Part shown: positions 1 to 8,494 of the stretch, piece by piece
Layout: every line of letters starts with the position of its first letter
Numbering within the stretch: position 1 is the stretch's first letter
Source of the DNA: Cytophagaceae bacterium
Lineage (GTDB): Bacteria > Bacteroidota > Bacteroidia > Cytophagales > Cytophagaceae
DNA: 64,000 nt
Direction of reading: 5' to 3'
Assembly (NCBI GenBank): GCA_021151805.1
Contig: JAGKWN010000019.1
Span: forward strand, 1 to 64,000
Notes under the pieces: model-generated
What the model was told of the DNA's origin: nothing
What the model saw: the letters and a program-made list of their open reading frames with translations, nothing else
Databases searched by the model: none
Position numbers and translations under genes: made by a program

Positions 1-115
1 CAATTTTATTATAAAAATAATATAATGAATATTTTTTATTCGAATTTTCACATTTGAAAAAAATTCGCTTTTTTGAACCGGAAACGCACTTTTCCGTGTT
101 CGAACGCCAAATCAC

Positions 116-1438
116 TTAGAAATTATTCTCTTTCTTGTAGCCCTGATATCTTTCCAGGATTCTGTTTTTCAGAAAAAAAATCGACAGCCCGGCCAGAAAA
201 ACTACGACAGAACCTGCCTGCAGTGCAAATGCCGTTCCCATGTGTTCCGAGACTAAACCAATCTGAAAATTGCCTAAAGGTGTCAGCCCAATAAACATGA
301 GCACATAAATACTCATTACCCGCCCTCTGAATTCGCTTTTCACCAGCGTTTGAATTGTAGTGTTGGATTGCGATGCAAATGCAAGCAAGCCTAATCCACT
401 GAAGAAAAGTAATACCGCTGCGGTATGAATATCTTTCGAAAAGCTGAATAGAAAAATACTTACTGAAAACACCATTGTACCACCAACGATGAAATATAAA
501 GGAGAAACTTTTTTGGAAAACAAACCTACCATGACTGCAGCAAACAAAGAGCCTAAACCTGATGCAGCATACAAATACCCAAGTCCGGCGGCATCCACAT
601 GAAATTCATTTTTTGCGATGATCGGCAATACGGTTGTGTAGGACCATCCGAAGATCGATACAATGCCGATAACTACAAACAAGGTGCGTATGATTGGGTG
701 TGTATATGAATACACAATACCTTCTTTAATTGCATGAATCGGATTACGCTTGGGTGCACGCGCAACATCTTCCGTTTTCATTTTTTTCAATGCCAGGATC
801 ACAGCAATGTAGGTGCATGCATTAATCAGGAATGCGCCGCCGGTACCAATAATAGCAATCAGCACACCTGCAATAGTCGGTCCTAACACGCGCGCTGTAT
901 TAAAGACCCCGGAATTCAATGCAATAGCCGACGGTAGTTGTTCTTTGGTCACCAGATCAGAAACAAATGCCTGTCGCGCGGGCGCATCTATCGCGTTAAC
1001 AGTACCCAGCAAGAAAGCAATCACGCAAATCTCCCAGATCGTAACCCAATCAAACACGGTTAATATACCCAATATGAATGCCAGGCACATGGCACAGATC
1101 TGCGTAAAAAACAGAATATTCTTTTTAGGGAAATGATCTACAACAACCCCGCCCCACAAGGTAAACAACAAGGTAGGCAGCGTAGACAATGCCATTACCA
1201 AACCTATCAATAAAGGAGATGTTGTTAGCTGAAGCACTAACCAGCTTTGAGCAACGATCTGCATCCACGTACCGATCATGGATATCAGCTGTCCTGAAAA
1301 ATAAAGTTTATAATTTACGCTCTTGAATGCGGGGAAAGCACTATAGATTTTAGTAACCCAACCCAGATTTTGTTCGGCCTGAATTTCAGGTGCAGAATTG
1401 ATAATGAAATTTTCCTGGGGGCTCTCCTTGGAATCCAT
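116..1438 (-). CDS. MFS transporter, MFS_3/EntS-like exporter family
   Basis: A 440-residue polytopic inner-membrane protein with about 12 hydrophobic segments. After the first helix pair it carries the MFS loop motif GGVVVDHFPKK, and a stretch with NAIDAPARQAFVSDLV, which is typical of the MFS_3 (enterobactin-exporter-like) family. The length is normal for a single MFS carrier, and the ATG at 1438 leaves a soluble N-terminus of about 35 residues before the first helix. Known members export small molecules or siderophores by proton antiport; the substrate here cannot be read from sequence. It has no close operon partner: the next minus-strand gene upstream is separated by 57 bases. Bases 1-115 beyond its stop are AT-rich and I see no gene there. 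Confidence 0.85.
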   Translation of the reverse strand: MDSKESPQENFIINSAPEIQAEQNLGWVTKIYSAFPAFKSVNYKLYFSGQLISMIGTWMQIVAQSWLVLQLTTSPLLIGLVMALSTLPTLLFTLWGGVVVDHFPKKNILFFTQICAMCLAFILGILTVFDWVTIWEICVIAFLLGTVNAIDAPARQAFVSDLVTKEQLPSAIALNSGVFNTARVLGPTIAGVLIAIIGTGGAFLINACTYIAVILALKKMKTEDVARAPKRNPIHAIKEGIVYSYTHPIIRTLFVVIGIVSIFGWSYTTVLPIIAKNEFHVDAAGLGYLYAASGLGSLFAAVMVGLFSKKVSPLYFIVGGTMVFSVSIFLFSFSKDIHTAAVLLFFSGLGLLAFASQSNTTIQTLVKSEFRGRVMSIYVLMFIGLTPLGNFQIGLVSEHMGTAFALQAGSVVVFLAGLSIFFLKNRILERYQGYKKENNF

Positions 1439-1495
1439 ATAAGATGTTGACTTGCTTACTCAATATAACATTTCTTTGCAGCAAAACATTCATTC

Positions 1496-2194
1496 TTATA
1501 GTTTCTCGTAGATAATGGGAAACTCAAACACACGTTCATCAGCCATCACTTTAAGCACAGCACTTTTGCAATGGTTCATAGACATGTAAACTTTTTTATC
1601 AATAAAATTTAATGGAAAAATCGATGTGGCCAGTAATGCTTCTGATTCCCAGTATTGTTTATCTTGTTTGGCTTCAACCAGTCTGTTAGTAAGGGTTTTG
1701 ATCTTTTCCTGATAAACCGCATTACTTACCTGACTGCCGCTTGAGCTAACCGGACTTTTCTTTCCAATCTTAATTGTTGGTAAGGTATTGTATACAGATA
1801 CAACCTCATTTTGCGTATTGCGGGTTTTGTTTAGTGTTTTAATTTCTTCCTCACAATAAGAAATTTCCCTGTTCTTCTTTTCAATCTCTGCCTCCGGATT
1901 CAATACTTCAACACTGTCAGTTTTTCCGCCCTCATACGTACGAACCAGGATCATTTCTGCCGGATTCACATCAACCGTATCTTTAGAAATATTCTGAACT
2001 TTTAACCGAAAAACTGTATACTGCTGATAATCTGTTTCACTCTGAACAGATAAAAAAACATCTTCCTTATAGATGCTACAGACCTTCTTCCCTTGCATCC
2101 ATTGAGCATTTTCACAAGCTACCTGGTATATGTATACATCTTCAGAAATTCCAAAACCTAAACCCGTCAGCAGACAAAATATAATTAATTTCAT
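1496..2194 (-). CDS. Secreted protein of unknown function
   Basis: I do not recognise this protein. The ATG at 2194 gives a compact signal peptide (MKLIIFCLLTGLGFG) and a mature part of about 215 residues; an ATG seven codons upstream (2215) is also open. Residues about 40-90 look like an all-beta module with FRLKVQNISKDTVDVNP, reminiscent of DUF4352-like extracellular immunoglobulin folds. Two charged helical stretches follow (around EAEIEKKNREISYCEEEIKTL and EKIKTLTNRLVEAKQDKQYW) that could form coiled coils. Two Cys near the mature N-terminus may pair in the periplasm. It runs in the same direction as the MFS gene downstream, but nothing ties their functions together. Confidence 0.7.
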   Translation of the reverse strand: MKLIIFCLLTGLGFGISEDVYIYQVACENAQWMQGKKVCSIYKEDVFLSVQSETDYQQYTVFRLKVQNISKDTVDVNPAEMILVRTYEGGKTDSVEVLNPEAEIEKKNREISYCEEEIKTLNKTRNTQNEVVSVYNTLPTIKIGKKSPVSSSGSQVSNAVYQEKIKTLTNRLVEAKQDKQYWESEALLATSIFPLNFIDKKVYMSMNHCKSAVLKVMADERVFEFPIIYEKL

Positions 2195-2399
2195 TGGAGC
2201 TTTGTATAAAATCAATATCCTGCTTGTATACGAATGAATTCCCCAAAGAGTTTTTTGGGTAAAAAAAGTCTCAAATAGCCTTCCAATAAGGGATATAAGA
2301 CCCTTCGGGGGAAAACATTACAAATTTCCATTTGATTTTGCCTGAAATATCGCTAAAATTATCTTACTCAACATGAAATGATACTCCTCTCCAGGTATA

Positions 2400-3629
2400 A
2401 TGAATATCTTTTACACCCTCGAAAAAAACAGGCGGGAAGCACGGATTAAACAATACTCCATTATTTTGTTCCTAACCATCCTCATCAGTGGCATACCTGA
2501 TATCATGGTTGGAAATACAAATTCAGTATATCTGGTATTTGCGTTTTCCCCGGTTCTGCTTTTTTGTATTTACATAAGAAAAAAGAATACCGATCTGGCA
2601 GGTACTTTTCTATTACTGTACACAACCTTTACCATATTGGTGGGAAATATATTTTACGGTAATGGATCGGGTAATTATTATTTCTACATAGCCGAGTACA
2701 TTGCGCTTCTCTTAATCATTGACACGCGAAGAAAAGCATTTCTGATCGCCAACAATTTACACATAGGCCTATCCATTATTATTACTCAATTCTGCAACTG
2801 GAATGATTATATAATCATCCCACTTTCTGAAAAATCGCTTGCTTTTATGGGTAACATCAATGTGGTTTTATCCATACTGGTGAGTTTGTATTTGTTCTAC
2901 TCGTACATAGAAGAAAATATTACAAAAGAAAATTATTTAATATCCATGCATAACAGGATCATTAAAAAAAATAAGATCATTGAAAATGCACAGACAAATC
3001 TTGAAACATTTATTTACCGTTCGTCACACAACTTACAGGGGCCTATCCGTTCTATCATGGGCCTATACAATCTAAGTATTCTTGAAAATAATCCTGAAAA
3101 ATTAAAAGAGCTGATTCAGCTCACCAACGAAAGTGCGCAGCAATTAGACAAGGAACTTTCCATTACTTCACAAGTATTTAAGATCAATCAGCATTTAATT
3201 ACCCTGTCTCCTGTCAATCTGTATCAATTCGTTGTTGATTTTTTTAAAAGAACAGATATTGAGTTAAATGTAACAGATATTTCAAAATATAATTCTAAAG
3301 CAGATGTTGAAATGCTTTCCATTGGCATGGATAACCTGAATCAGATATTTGAAAAATTAAAATTAAATGCCTCAGTAGTGCCGAATTTGAAAATTGATAT
3401 TATTGACGATTTATTCGTTTTTACTTTCAGTTTTGAATCAAAATTCCTGGATAAAAAATATATCCCTGTGTTCTTCTCTCCTTATCAGAAAGATCTGGGC
3501 TTTTTGTATAACCTATCCAGTGAACCTTATATTTGTCGACGTATCATGGATAAGCTTCACGGCGATATTTCTCTTTCAAAAATTTCCGATTCAACACTTG
3601 CCTTCTTTGTTTCATCAAAATTAGTTTAG
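2400..3629 (+). CDS. Membrane histidine-kinase-like protein with degenerate ATPase domain
   Basis: A protein of 409 residues. Residues 1 to about 180 form about six membrane helices. A coiled linker (IIKKNKIIENAQTNLETF) leads to an H-box SSHNLQGPIRSIMGL with His210 in the phospho-acceptor position, as in Bacteroidetes HisKA domains. The C-terminal 150 residues sit where an HATPase_c domain should be, but I find no N-box (NxxxNA), no DxGxG G1 box and no GxGLGL G2 box. It may therefore be phosphorylated by a partner, work as a scaffold, or be decaying. No response regulator is adjacent; the flexirubin-type operon begins about 60 bases downstream of its stop, behind its own promoter-like boxes. 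The HisKA-like region is secure; catalytic activity is doubtful. Confidence 0.75.
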   Translation: MNIFYTLEKNRREARIKQYSIILFLTILISGIPDIMVGNTNSVYLVFAFSPVLLFCIYIRKKNTDLAGTFLLLYTTFTILVGNIFYGNGSGNYYFYIAEYIALLLIIDTRRKAFLIANNLHIGLSIIITQFCNWNDYIIIPLSEKSLAFMGNINVVLSILVSLYLFYSYIEENITKENYLISMHNRIIKKNKIIENAQTNLETFIYRSSHNLQGPIRSIMGLYNLSILENNPEKLKELIQLTNESAQQLDKELSITSQVFKINQHLITLSPVNLYQFVVDFFKRTDIELNVTDISKYNSKADVEMLSIGMDNLNQIFEKLKLNASVVPNLKIDIIDDLFVFTFSFESKFLDKKYIPVFFSPYQKDLGFLYNLSSEPYICRRIMDKLHGDISLSKISDSTLAFFVSSKLV

Positions 3630-3685
3630 TTTTGAGCCACTCTTTGAGTGATTTAAATCAGATACTTTTATTATTCCTGATTGTG

Positions 3686-3716
3686 TTGTAGAAAGACTCT
3701 GTATTCTTTATCTTTG
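3686..3716 (+). promoter_or_regulatory. Predicted Bacteroidetes-type promoter of the flexirubin-like operon
   Basis: TTG at 3686-3688, a 20-base spacer, then TATCTTTG at 3709-3716, matching the TTG / TAnnTTTG boxes described for the Bacteroidetes primary sigma factor. Predicted transcription would start near 3722, almost on the first ATG (3724) of the following gene; this favours the in-frame ATG at 3736 as the real start. Confidence 0.5.
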
Positions 3717-3723
3717 ATATTGA

Positions 3724-4227
3724 ATGATTTTAGAAATGACTTCTATTTCACTATCCATATGCCTTTTGCTCAATATCCTTGCTGGAATTATTTCCGGTCA
3801 ATCTATTGCTGTATATGATAAAGAAAATTTCTATAAAATTTTTTCCAAAAACGACTTAACACTTATTTCCGCAGAACTGAAAACCATTCAGCATTCTGAT
3901 TTTAATGAAAAAGAGGCATTTGAAGGTGCCTTATTAATGAAAAAAGCGGATGTTATAGGTAATCCCAAAGATAAATTATCTGTTTTTAAAGATGGTCACG
4001 CCAAATTAGAACATGCGATCAAAAGTGCACCCGATAATGCTGAATATCGTTTTTTGAGACTTATGATCCAGGAGAAAGCACCCAAGTTTCTGGGATACAA
4101 TAAAAACATCGCTGAAGATAAATCTTTCATTATAAGCAATTACAAGTTACTTCCAACTGTTGTTAAAGAGGCAGTTAAAAATTACAGCAAAACATCTTCC
4201 GTTCTCTCACCAGATATGTTTCCGTAA
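3724..4227 (+). CDS. Secreted protein of unknown function, first gene of the flexirubin-like operon
   Basis: I cannot name a family. The 167-residue product starts with a hydrophobic signal-like segment (ISLSICLLLNILAGIISGQS), so the mature part of about 140 residues is probably periplasmic. The rest is mostly helical, with a helix-turn-helix-rich central part (FEGALLMKKADVIGNPKDKL, then HAKLEHAIKSAPDNAEYRFL) that resembles a tetratricopeptide-like helical hairpin. The start may be 3736 (second Met), because the predicted transcription start lies at about 3722. The gene ends 12 bases before darA and all ten genes to 12291 run the same way, so it most likely shares their transcript. A role in handling or export of the pigment is possible, but only by position. 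Confidence 0.7.
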   Translation: MILEMTSISLSICLLLNILAGIISGQSIAVYDKENFYKIFSKNDLTLISAELKTIQHSDFNEKEAFEGALLMKKADVIGNPKDKLSVFKDGHAKLEHAIKSAPDNAEYRFLRLMIQEKAPKFLGYNKNIAEDKSFIISNYKLLPTVVKEAVKNYSKTSSVLSPDMFP

Positions 4228-4239
4228 TAGCATTACCAG

Positions 4240-5142
4240 ATGGAAAAAAATATTTTAGTTATTTATTATACTCAAACAGGGCAGTTGGGCCAGATCGTTG
4301 ATAATTTCATTCAACCTTTGATTCAAGCCCCGGGCATAGCTGTTGAAAAAGTAGTTGTAGGGTTAAAAAACGAACATGTTTTTCCGTGGACATCCGATCG
4401 TTTTTTTGACACCATGCCTGAAAGTGTATTGGGCGTACCTGCAGAATTAAACGTATTCACACTGAAGCGGACTGCTTATGACCTGATCATTTTCGCATAC
4501 CAGCCCTGGTATTTATCGCCAAGTATTCCTGCTACATCGATTTTACAAAATCCATCTGTTCAGGCAGTAATGAAAAATACACCTGTAATAACACTGATCG
4601 GTGCCCGGAATATGTGGCTGAATGCTCAGGAAAAAATGAAAAAAATCCTCAAATCAATTGATGCCCAATTGGTTGGAAATATAGCATTAATTGATAAACA
4701 CAATAATCACCTGAGCGCAGTAAGTATTCTTTACTGGATGTTAAGTGGAAAAAAAGAGCGATATTTATCTGTATTTCCTAAACCCGGTGTTTCAGATCAG
4801 GACATTCAGTCGGCTTCTGTATTTGGAAAGACGGTGTTGGAATATCTGAATAAGAATAGCTGGAATGGATTACAGGATACCCTAATTGCACAAAAAGCAG
4901 TAGAGGTAAGACCGAATCTGATGTTTATTGAACAAAGAGCCGGCCGACTGTTTTCAATCTGGGCAAATCTGATTATTACAAAACAAAACAGAAAACCCTG
5001 GGTTACGGGCTTTAAATATTATTTATTGATCGCTTTATTTATAGTAGCACCTATCGTGGTAGGCATCAATGAGATTTTATTTAAACCCTTTTTGAAAAAA
5101 CAGATCAACAAAAAGAAACAACATTACCAGGGATTGAATTAA
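4240..5142 (+). CDS. darA: DarA-type dialkylresorcinol condensing/aromatising enzyme
   Basis: A 300-residue protein opening with a flavodoxin-like strand-loop (ILVIYYTQTGQLGQIVD), continuing through a Rossmann-like half containing LIIFAYQPWYLSPSIPATS and TPVITLIGARNMW, and ending in one hydrophobic segment at residues about 263-284 (YYLLIALFIVAPIVVGINEI) with a lysine-rich tail. This is the layout of DarA proteins in dialkylresorcinol and flexirubin clusters. Characterised DarA turns the cyclohexanedione made by DarB into the aromatic dialkylresorcinol. The C-terminal helix suggests membrane attachment, sensible for lipidic substrates. DarB begins 11 bases downstream, the invariant pairing that supports the call. 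Confidence 0.85.
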   Translation: MEKNILVIYYTQTGQLGQIVDNFIQPLIQAPGIAVEKVVVGLKNEHVFPWTSDRFFDTMPESVLGVPAELNVFTLKRTAYDLIIFAYQPWYLSPSIPATSILQNPSVQAVMKNTPVITLIGARNMWLNAQEKMKKILKSIDAQLVGNIALIDKHNNHLSAVSILYWMLSGKKERYLSVFPKPGVSDQDIQSASVFGKTVLEYLNKNSWNGLQDTLIAQKAVEVRPNLMFIEQRAGRLFSIWANLIITKQNRKPWVTGFKYYLLIALFIVAPIVVGINEILFKPFLKKQINKKKQHYQGLN

Positions 5143-5153
5143 CACAGTTGAGG

Positions 5154-6302
5154 ATGTCAGCGAAACAAGTATATATTACAAAGACGGCGAGCTTTTTTCC
5201 AAATGATCCGATTTCAAATGATGAAATGGAAGAATATCTTGGCCTGATCAACGAAAAGAATTCCAAATCAAAACGTATCGTACTTAGAAATAACGGTATT
5301 AAACGCCGTTTCTATGCGATACAAAAAGATGGTACGGCAACTCATACCAACGCGCAGATGGCTTCACTGGCTATCCGCAAATTATTCAATGATAAACCTG
5401 AAGGCTTAAAAAGTATTGAACTGTTAAGCTGTGGTACGTCAAGCCCCGACCAGATGATGCCTTCCCATGCGGTTATGGTACACGGCTGGCTTCCTGAAAC
5501 AAATGCCATAGAAGTTGTATCTCCATCAGGTGTATGCTGCGCAGGCATGCATGCATTAAAATATGCGTACCTCTCCGTGCGTTCAGGTGAAGTTTCAACA
5601 GCTGTAGCTTCTGCATCTGAACGCTTATCCAGAATCTTACGCTCTGACACGTTTGAAGATGAAGTACAAAAATTAATGGAGCTGGAAGAAAATCCAAGCA
5701 TCAGTTTTGAAAAAGAATTTCTTCGTTGGATGTTATCAGATGGCGCCGGAGCATTCCTGCTATCAGACAAACCGAATACCGACGGAATGAGTCTGCGCAT
5801 CGACTGGCTGGAAGCTGTTTCCTATGCAAATCAGGTAGAGCCTTGTATGTACATGGCCAGCGATAAACTGGAAGACGGAACCCTGAAAAGCTACATGGAT
5901 TATACACCGGAAGAGGTCGTTTCCCAATCGATACTTAGCATTAAACAGGATGTGAAACTCCTGAGTAAATATATCATTGAATTTGGCTATGATAAATTAA
6001 AAGCATCACTTGACAAACATGGGCATTCAGTAAATGAAATCAGTCATTTTCTTCCGCATATGTCCAGTGAATTCTTCAAAAACAAAATTGCAGATAAGCT
6101 GATTGAAAACGGCATGGCTATTCCGGAGGAGAAGTGGTTCACGAATCTTTCTACCGTTGGTAATGTTGGCGCCGGCTCTATTTATTTAATGGTCGATGAA
6201 TTATTCAACAGCGGCAGATTAAAGAAAGGCGAAAAAATACTTTTATTAGTTCCTGAGAGTTCACGCTTCTCTTATGTTTTCGCTATGCTTACCGTTTGCT
6301 AA
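5154..6302 (+). CDS. darB: DarB-type 3-oxoacyl-ACP synthase III-like ketosynthase
   Basis: A KAS III-fold (thiolase superfamily) enzyme of 382 residues. The expected Cys-His-Asn triad is visible: Cys in SPSGVCCAGMHAL, His in ISHFLPHMSS and Asn in LSTVGNVGAGSIY. In characterised systems DarB joins two fatty-acid-derived thioesters into a dialkylcyclohexanedione, which DarA aromatises. I take the ATG at 5154 as start; a TTG two codons upstream (5148) is in frame but less likely. Cys-Cys at the active site is as seen in DarB relatives rather than the single Cys of FabH. Tight spacing after darA indicates co-transcription. Confidence 0.85.
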   Translation: MSAKQVYITKTASFFPNDPISNDEMEEYLGLINEKNSKSKRIVLRNNGIKRRFYAIQKDGTATHTNAQMASLAIRKLFNDKPEGLKSIELLSCGTSSPDQMMPSHAVMVHGWLPETNAIEVVSPSGVCCAGMHALKYAYLSVRSGEVSTAVASASERLSRILRSDTFEDEVQKLMELEENPSISFEKEFLRWMLSDGAGAFLLSDKPNTDGMSLRIDWLEAVSYANQVEPCMYMASDKLEDGTLKSYMDYTPEEVVSQSILSIKQDVKLLSKYIIEFGYDKLKASLDKHGHSVNEISHFLPHMSSEFFKNKIADKLIENGMAIPEEKWFTNLSTVGNVGAGSIYLMVDELFNSGRLKKGEKILLLVPESSRFSYVFAMLTVC

Positions 6303-6340
6303 AACGAATTTTCATTTTATACTTTTAATATAATACGCAC

Positions 6341-6745
6341 ATGAAAAAAGACGAAATACCACAAGACCCAAGTGTGTTGGATAAGTTTACAAAAGAAGTG
6401 TGCTATGCCGTTGACGAATCCGGCAATTATGTAACGCAACTAAGCAGAGGCTGGGAAGTAAAAGCCGCGGCGCTCGGTATCACCTGGGATGATATTGAAA
6501 AGAAAGTTGCTGCTGCTAAAGAAAAGGTGCTGAAAGGTGAAGTGAGTCCTATCCCCTATTACATCGAACTCCGGGTAATGGACCTGAGTATTGTTTCTGC
6601 TTATACCGGTTTCTGGAAATGGACCATCAAGAGACATTTTAATCCAGCTGTTTTCAATAAGCTTTCAGAAAATAAATTAAAAAAATATGCTGAACTTTTT
6701 GAGGTTTCTGTGAGCCAACTTAAAGATATTACTACTCATGCCTGA
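6341..6745 (+). CDS. Small conserved protein of unknown function in the flexirubin-like operon
   Basis: A soluble 134-residue protein with no signal peptide or membrane helix. The N-terminal part is acidic and mixed in secondary structure; the centre (ISPIPYYIELRVMDLSIVSAY region) precedes a Trp- and Lys-rich helix (TGFWKWTIKRHFNP); the end is helical. I recognise no catalytic motif. Its stop overlaps the start of the BtrH-like gene by eight bases, so the two are probably translationally coupled, which suggests a shared complex or step. It starts at an ATG 38 bases after darB. An accessory or chaperone role for the acyltransferase is a guess from position only. Confidence 0.75.
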   Translation: MKKDEIPQDPSVLDKFTKEVCYAVDESGNYVTQLSRGWEVKAAALGITWDDIEKKVAAAKEKVLKGEVSPIPYYIELRVMDLSIVSAYTGFWKWTIKRHFNPAVFNKLSENKLKKYAELFEVSVSQLKDITTHA

Positions 6746-7754
6746 TACATTTAATCACCTGCAAGCCGCCCATTGCGAGAATGGTGTTACCACCAATCTG
6801 CTTCGCAATGTAGGTGTTTCTCAAATTACCGAGCCTCTTGCATTTGGCATTGGCTCAGGTTTGTTTTTTATTTATATCCCTTTGATGAAAATCAATGGCG
6901 GCCCGGCCATTGCGTTTCGTACCATGCCGGGTTTGATTTTCAAACGTACCTCTCAATCCCTGGGCATTGATGTGGTACGTAAAACATTCAGTTCGCCTGC
7001 GAAGGCACAACAGTTCCTGGATGAATGCATCAAAGCCGGTCAGCCGGTTGGCTGTCAGGTAGGCGTATATTTTCTAAGCTACTTTCCGAAAGAATATAGA
7101 TTCCACTTCAATGCACACAACTTAATTGTGTTTGGCAAAGAAGGCGACAACTATCATATCAGCGATCCGGTAATGGAAACCACCAATGTGCTCAGTTCAT
7201 ACGAACTGGAACGTGTGCGTTTTGCCAAAGGCGCGCTGGCTCCGAAAGGACAAATCTATTTTCCGAAACAAGCGAAGCCTGTGTCAGACGACCAGATCCG
7301 CAAAGCCATTGTAACAGGTGTAAAAAGAAACATCCGCGACATGCTCTATATCCCTGGTGGATTTGCAGGTGTGAGTGGTATCAAGTACACGGGAAATAAA
7401 ATCAAAAACTGGAGAGATAAACTAGGCGTTGAAAAAGCAGGTCTATACCTGGCCCAGCTTGTGCGTATGCAGGAAGAGATTGGTACTGGCGGCGGTGGCT
7501 TCCGTTTTATTTATGGTGCATTTCTTCAGCAGGCACATGCTTTTCATAATGATGACCGCCTGCCTGAAATTTCAAAACTATTCACTCAATCCGGCGACAT
7601 GTGGCGCAATGCCGCTATACAAGCTGCTGGCATCTACAAAGGCCGTATAACTTCACAGGCAGATTTTAATCTCATGGGTGATTACCTGGTTGAAATTTCT
7701 GAACTTGAGAAAAAAGCTTTCAAAGAATTAAGTACCGTAAAATGGCAGAAGTAA
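6738..7754 (+). CDS. BtrH-like (butirosin protein H N-terminal domain) acyltransferase candidate
   Basis: A protein of 338 residues. The N-terminus has QAAHCENGVTTNLL with Cys13 in the position of the nucleophile of the BtrH N-terminal fold, a papain-like family; FHFNAHNLIVFG near residue 130 supplies a plausible catalytic His and HISDPVMETTNV a following acidic residue. About 150 helical residues follow, like the DUF4872 extension often found with BtrH_N. Butirosin BtrH moves an acyl group from an acyl carrier protein to an amine. Here the operon also encodes an ACP, ketosynthases and dialkylresorcinol enzymes, so joining an ACP-bound polyenoic acid to the resorcinol hydroxyl (the flexirubin ester) is a reasonable inference. 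Its start overlaps the previous gene and its end overlaps the ABC ATPase gene. Confidence 0.75.
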   Translation: MPDTFNHLQAAHCENGVTTNLLRNVGVSQITEPLAFGIGSGLFFIYIPLMKINGGPAIAFRTMPGLIFKRTSQSLGIDVVRKTFSSPAKAQQFLDECIKAGQPVGCQVGVYFLSYFPKEYRFHFNAHNLIVFGKEGDNYHISDPVMETTNVLSSYELERVRFAKGALAPKGQIYFPKQAKPVSDDQIRKAIVTGVKRNIRDMLYIPGGFAGVSGIKYTGNKIKNWRDKLGVEKAGLYLAQLVRMQEEIGTGGGGFRFIYGAFLQQAHAFHNDDRLPEISKLFTQSGDMWRNAAIQAAGIYKGRITSQADFNLMGDYLVEISELEKKAFKELSTVKWQK

Positions 7755-8491
7755 AAAGTCCTGCCATAGAAATTACTCATCTTGGTTTTCACTATGCAGA
7801 AAATTCAGGCGTGTATTTCGATGACTTCAACCTGCGTATTATGGAAGGCGAACGGTTTGGATTATTCGGTCCGAATGGCGCCGGTAAATCTACCCTCTTA
7901 AGCCTGATGACCGGATTACTGAATGCACAACAAGGCACGGTGCATTTATATGGCCAGCCTGTACAACATAAATCCGTTCGTAAACTGTTTGGTTATGTAC
8001 CGCAGGATTTTTCTTTGTATGAAGAATTAAGTCCGCGCGAGAACCTGCATTTCTTCGGTGCCTGGGCCGGACTTAACCAGGCAGAAATCATCAAACGTAC
8101 CGATGAACTGTTGGGAGTACTGGGTTTGAAAGATGTTGTAAACAAACCTGTAAAAACATTTTCGGGCGGAATGAAGCGCCGCGTGAATCTTGCGATCGGT
8201 GTGCTGCACAAACCGGCAATACTGTTCCTCGATGAACCAACGGTAGGCGTTGATATTCAAACCCGCCATGCGGTGATTGAATATTTAAAAGAGTTAAACC
8301 AGCAAGGTATGACACTTGTTTATACTTCGCACCAACTGACTGAAGCCGAAGACCTGTGCACACGCATTGCGCTGATGGACTATGGAAAATTACTGGCTTG
8401 CGATAATACAAACCAATTACTTCAGACACATAAAGAATCTGATCTGGAATCCCTGTTCTTAAAATTAACGGGAAAAGCATACAGAAATTAA
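7742..8491 (+). CDS. ABC transporter ATP-binding protein (ABC-2 type exporter)
   Basis: A single nucleotide-binding domain of 249 residues: Walker A GPNGAGKST at residues 43-51, Q-loop in GYVPQDFSLYEELSPREN, ABC signature FSGGMKRRVNLAIG near residue 140, Walker B ILFLDEPTVGVD and H-loop TLVYTSHQLTEAEDLC. It resembles the drug/lipid-type ABC-2 ATPases (CcmA class). It overlaps the BtrH-like gene by 13 bases, and the permease gene begins three bases after its stop, so all three are co-translated. The likely role is energising export or outward movement of the pigment or a lipid precursor; the substrate is inferred from the operon. Confidence 0.9.
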   Translation: MAEVKSPAIEITHLGFHYAENSGVYFDDFNLRIMEGERFGLFGPNGAGKSTLLSLMTGLLNAQQGTVHLYGQPVQHKSVRKLFGYVPQDFSLYEELSPRENLHFFGAWAGLNQAEIIKRTDELLGVLGLKDVVNKPVKTFSGGMKRRVNLAIGVLHKPAILFLDEPTVGVDIQTRHAVIEYLKELNQQGMTLVYTSHQLTEAEDLCTRIALMDYGKLLACDNTNQLLQTHKESDLESLFLKLTGKAYRN

Positions 8492-8494
8492 ACC

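Noticed and set aside
2242..2270. CCCAAA/TTTGGG hairpin with following A run
   Set aside because: It lies between divergent genes where no terminator is expected, and the stem is only six A/T-rich pairs.
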